A stretch of 64,000 nt of DNA, taken from NCBI RefSeq assembly GCF_003595175.1, contig NZ_CP032419.1, positions 3,720,001-3,784,000 on the forward strand. Direction: 5' to 3'. Both the position numbers and the translations under genes were made by a program. Positions 61,537 to 64,000 of this stretch are shown piece by piece. The notes under the pieces were generated by a model. That model was given only the letters and a program-made list of their open reading frames with translations, did not search any database and was not told where the DNA came from. Origin of the DNA: Pseudomonas cavernae (GTDB taxonomy: Bacteria; Pseudomonadota; Gammaproteobacteria; Pseudomonadales; Pseudomonadaceae). Numbering within the stretch: the first letter of the stretch is position 1; each line of letters starts with the position of its first letter.

Positions 61537-62595
61537 TCAGTCCTCGAAGGTATGACCCGGCCCGAGCCGGGCGCCGTCGCCGAGCACGTAGGCGGCGACA
61601 CGGGATTTGTGCAAGGCGCGATCGCCCCAGGACGAATCCAGGGACCAGGCGCGTTTCATGAACATTTGCAGGTCGACTTCCCAGGTGTAACCCATGGCGC
61701 CATGCACCTGGATGCCGTGGCGGGCGGCCAGCCAGCTGGCTTCGCAGCAGGCCAGCCTGGCTTGCGAGACGTACACGTCGACGCCCCGCTCGCCCTTGGC
61801 CAGGGCATGGGCGGCGCGATAGAGCACCGGCTTGGCGAATTCGATCTTGGTCGCGACATCGGCCAGGTGGTGCTTGACCGCCTGGAAGCTGCCGATCGGC
61901 TTGCCGAACTGCTTGCGCTGGGCGACGTAGTCCACCGACAGGTCGAGCATGCGCTGGGCCAGGCCCAGCAGTTGCCCGGCCACCGACAAGGCGCCACGGT
62001 TCAGCGTTTCGGCCCACAGCGCGCGGCCTGCTTCGCCGCTGGCCAGGAGCGTCTCGGCGCCGGGCGTCCAGCTCACGCGGTAGAGGCGGCGCGAGGAATC
62101 GATGCTCGGGTTGGCTTCGACGTCGACCTGCGCGCGCGACAGCGCATGCACCTCGTCGCCGTGGGCGAGAATCAGCAGATCGGCGAGCTGGGCATCGGAC
62201 ACCAGCGGATTGACCGGGTGGCCGATGGCCAGGCGCACGCTGCCGGCGGCGATGCGCGGCAGCCAGGTTTCCCGTAGCGGGTTCCCAGCGGGCAAGCCGT
62301 TGAGCAGGCCGGCCGCGACATAGGCGGTGTCGGCCAGGGAGTCGGGGATGCCGTAGTAGCCGAGTTCCTGGGTCATCAGCGCCCAGGCCACGTCGTCCAT
62401 GCCCAGGCCGCCGAACTCCTCGGGCACCGACAAGGCGGTCAGGCCCTGTTCGGCGATCTTGTTGCGCAGGTCGGGCGAGCGCCCGGCGTCGGTTTCCCAA
62501 ATCTCGCGGAGCATTTCCGGCGCTGCCTCAGTCATCAGAAAACGACTGATGGCCTCGCGGAACGTGAGCTGGTCATCGGTAAAGGTAAAGTCCAT
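61537..62595 (-). CDS. Acyl-CoA dehydrogenase, smaller subunit type
   Basis: 352 residues from ATG 62595 (AAGGAGCGG upstream). It starts MDFTFTDDQLTFREAISRFL and follows the acyl-CoA dehydrogenase fold, but it is short in the middle domain and lacks the GTNEIQR segment near the C-terminus that binds FAD. Such shortened proteins pair with a full-length partner as alpha2-beta2 dehydrogenases in steroid side-chain and ring catabolism. The partner is encoded ten bases upstream. Confidence 0.86.
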   Translation of the reverse strand: MDFTFTDDQLTFREAISRFLMTEAAPEMLREIWETDAGRSPDLRNKIAEQGLTALSVPEEFGGLGMDDVAWALMTQELGYYGIPDSLADTAYVAAGLLNGLPAGNPLRETWLPRIAAGSVRLAIGHPVNPLVSDAQLADLLILAHGDEVHALSRAQVDVEANPSIDSSRRLYRVSWTPGAETLLASGEAGRALWAETLNRGALSVAGQLLGLAQRMLDLSVDYVAQRKQFGKPIGSFQAVKHHLADVATKIEFAKPVLYRAAHALAKGERGVDVYVSQARLACCEASWLAARHGIQVHGAMGYTWEVDLQMFMKRAWSLDSSWGDRALHKSRVAAYVLGDGARLGPGHTFED

Positions 62596-62605
62596 GGCCC
62601 GCTCC

Positions 62606-63766
62606 TTACTTCGGCAGGCCGAGCATCCGCTCGGCGATGATGTTGCGCTGGATCTCGTTGGTGCCGGCGTAGATCGGCCCGGCCTGGGCGAACAGGAAGC
62701 CCTCCAGCCAACCGTCGCGGTCCGCCTCGGGGGCACTGGCCAGCAGCTCGCCGCGGGCCGCGAGGATACGCATGGCGGTTTCGTGCATCTTCAGGTCGAG
62801 CTCCGACCAGATGATCTTGTTGGTGCTCGACTCGGCGCCGATCTGCGCGCCGCGGCTCAGCCGGCCCACCGTGTGGTAGGCGGACAGCGCGTAGGCTTCG
62901 GTGCCCATCCAGGCCTCGAGCACCGCATCGCGGATGCTCGGGTCGCGGTCAGCGCTCTCGCGGTTGGCCTTGTACAGCTCCACCAGCTTGCGCGCGGTGG
63001 CCTGGAAACGCGCCGGCGAGCGCAGCAGCAGGCCGCGCTCGAAGCCGGCGGTGGCCATCGCCACATGCCAGCCCTGGCCTTCGTCGCCGATACGGTTGGC
63101 GACCGGCACGCGTACATCGTCGAAGAACACTTCGGCGAAGGCGTCCTGGCCGTTCAGCGCCTTGATCGGGCGAATGGTCACGCCCGGCGCATCCAGCGGC
63201 ACCATCAGGAACGACAGGCCGTGGTGACGAGTCGAGCCTGGATCGCTGCGGAACAGGCCGAAGGCCATGTCGGCGAAGCTAGCGCGGGTCGACCAGGTCT
63301 TCTGCCCGTTGAGCACGTAATGCTCGCCGTCGCGGATCGCCTTGGAGCTGATGGCAGCCATGTCGGAACCGGCATTGGGCTCGGACCAGCCCTGCGCCCA
63401 CATGATCTCGCTGGATGAGGTGCGCGGCAGGAAGTGGCGTTTCTGCGCCTCGGTGCCGAACTCCATCAGGGTCGGACCGAGTAGGTACTGGCCGTTCTGG
63501 TTGACGCGCATGGGCGCGCCGGCACCGTAGTACTCCTCCTCGAAGATCAGCCACTCGATCAGGTCGCAGCCGCGCCCGCCGAGGTGCTCCGGCCACATGA
63601 CCATGGAGTAGCGAGCCTCGAACAGCTTCGCCTCCCAGGCGCGGTGTTGCTCGAAGCCTTCACGGGTGTCGCAGTGGGCCAGCGGCTCGCGCGGCACGTT
63701 GGCCGCCAGCCAGGCACGTACTTCCTGGCGGAAGGCTTGCTGTTTCGGGGTGTAGGCTAGGTCCAT
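62606..63766 (-). CDS. Acyl-CoA dehydrogenase, larger subunit type
   Basis: 386 residues. Conserved landmarks: WPEHLGGRG near 58, WSEPNAGSDMA near 126, NGQKTWSTRASFADM near 153 and IYAGTNEIQRNIIAERMLGLP at the end, which contributes to FAD binding. FAD-dependent desaturation of an acyl-CoA, probably together with the smaller subunit encoded next. The gap to the upstream hydratase is nine bases. The genes form one series on the minus strand. Confidence 0.9.
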   Translation of the reverse strand: MDLAYTPKQQAFRQEVRAWLAANVPREPLAHCDTREGFEQHRAWEAKLFEARYSMVMWPEHLGGRGCDLIEWLIFEEEYYGAGAPMRVNQNGQYLLGPTLMEFGTEAQKRHFLPRTSSSEIMWAQGWSEPNAGSDMAAISSKAIRDGEHYVLNGQKTWSTRASFADMAFGLFRSDPGSTRHHGLSFLMVPLDAPGVTIRPIKALNGQDAFAEVFFDDVRVPVANRIGDEGQGWHVAMATAGFERGLLLRSPARFQATARKLVELYKANRESADRDPSIRDAVLEAWMGTEAYALSAYHTVGRLSRGAQIGAESSTNKIIWSELDLKMHETAMRILAARGELLASAPEADRDGWLEGFLFAQAGPIYAGTNEIQRNIIAERMLGLPK

Positions 63767-63775
63767 GGCGTTCTC

Positions 63776-64000
63776 TCAGAACTTCGCGTCGCGTTTTTCG
63801 ACGAAGGCACGGCGGGTTTCCGCGGAATCCGGACTGGTGTAGGCCTGCAGGGTGAAGCCCTGCTCCCAGCGGTATTTGTCTTCCAGGTTGCCGTCTTCGA
63901 TACCGTTCAGCGCTTCCTTGGCGATGCGGATCATCGACGGGCTCTTGGCGGCGATCTTGGCGGCGATTTCCAGCGCGGTTTCGCGCAGCTGTTCTTTCGG
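63776..64000 (-). CDS. Enoyl-CoA hydratase/isomerase family, C-terminal part (5' end outside window)
   Basis: The last 74 codons are in the window. They read KEQLRETALEIAAKIAAKSP, then SMIRIAKEAL, and end SAETRRAFVEKRDAKF, the usual tail of crotonase-family hydratases. The active-site part is beyond the window. First gene seen of the minus-strand beta-oxidation operon. Confidence 0.82.
   Translation of the reverse strand, partial: PKEQLRETALEIAAKIAAKSPSMIRIAKEALNGIEDGNLEDKYRWEQGFTLQAYTSPDSAETRRAFVEKRDAKF

Noticed and set aside
58291..62277. A 1328-codon open frame on the plus strand
   Set aside because: It is antisense to six well-formed minus-strand genes with ribosome sites and recognisable products; high GC content opens long shadow frames. 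Its composition (His/Gln/Arg/Gly-rich) matches no family.

Overview
The window is high-GC DNA that reads as a Pseudomonas chromosome. Evidence for this includes a PhaG homologue, an RsuA gene preceded by a Cys-rich CWC gene, many short palindromic repeats of the kind seen in pseudomonads, and a guanidine-I riboswitch in front of a carboxylase/allophanate hydrolase operon. Nothing here was searched against a database; all names come from reading the translations.

Left part (1-22.5 kb), core-like: the 3' end of a LysR gene; a Tyr-rich repeat lipoprotein; a guanidine operon (riboswitch, ABC transporter, two DUF1989 proteins, biotin-dependent carboxylase, allophanate hydrolase); a GGDEF protein; a CWC protein plus rsuA; two L,D-transpeptidase genes; a periplasmic binding protein/HD-GYP pair; phaG; and tRNA-Gly(CCC). 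Two genes of the guanidine operon carry repeat DNA inside their reading frames.

Junction (22.5-24.4 kb): just downstream of tRNA-Gly lie an integrase stub, a decayed IS1595-type transposase and a decayed MFS gene. These are the scars of an old integration.

Right part (24.4-64 kb), accessory catabolic cluster: a KshA-like Rieske oxygenase, an HsdA-like (3-alpha-hydroxysteroid dehydrogenase type) SDR, an IpdF-like SDR, MaoC, two thiolases, two acyl-CoA dehydrogenases, an enoyl-CoA hydratase end, an old-yellow-enzyme, other SDRs, an MFS carrier, three LuxR-type regulators without receiver domains, and a secreted SurE. Two paralogous sets of envelope genes are interspersed: MMPL-type RND pump + YCF48-like propeller (twice), and DUF1302 + DUF1329 (twice). 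The content fits degradation of a steroid or similar polycyclic compound by CoA thioesters, with a dedicated cross-envelope transport system for a hydrophobic substrate.

The most notable signal is a conserved dyad, TAGTCC-N4-GGACGATGTTGC, found in nine clear copies between 28 and 56.5 kb. Each copy points toward the gene it precedes (seven on the minus strand, two on the plus strand), and its TTGC end sits where a -35 box would be. It looks like the operator of one regulon spanning the cluster. A second unusual signal is a 140-bp palindromic element flanked by TTA/TAA that abuts stop codons.
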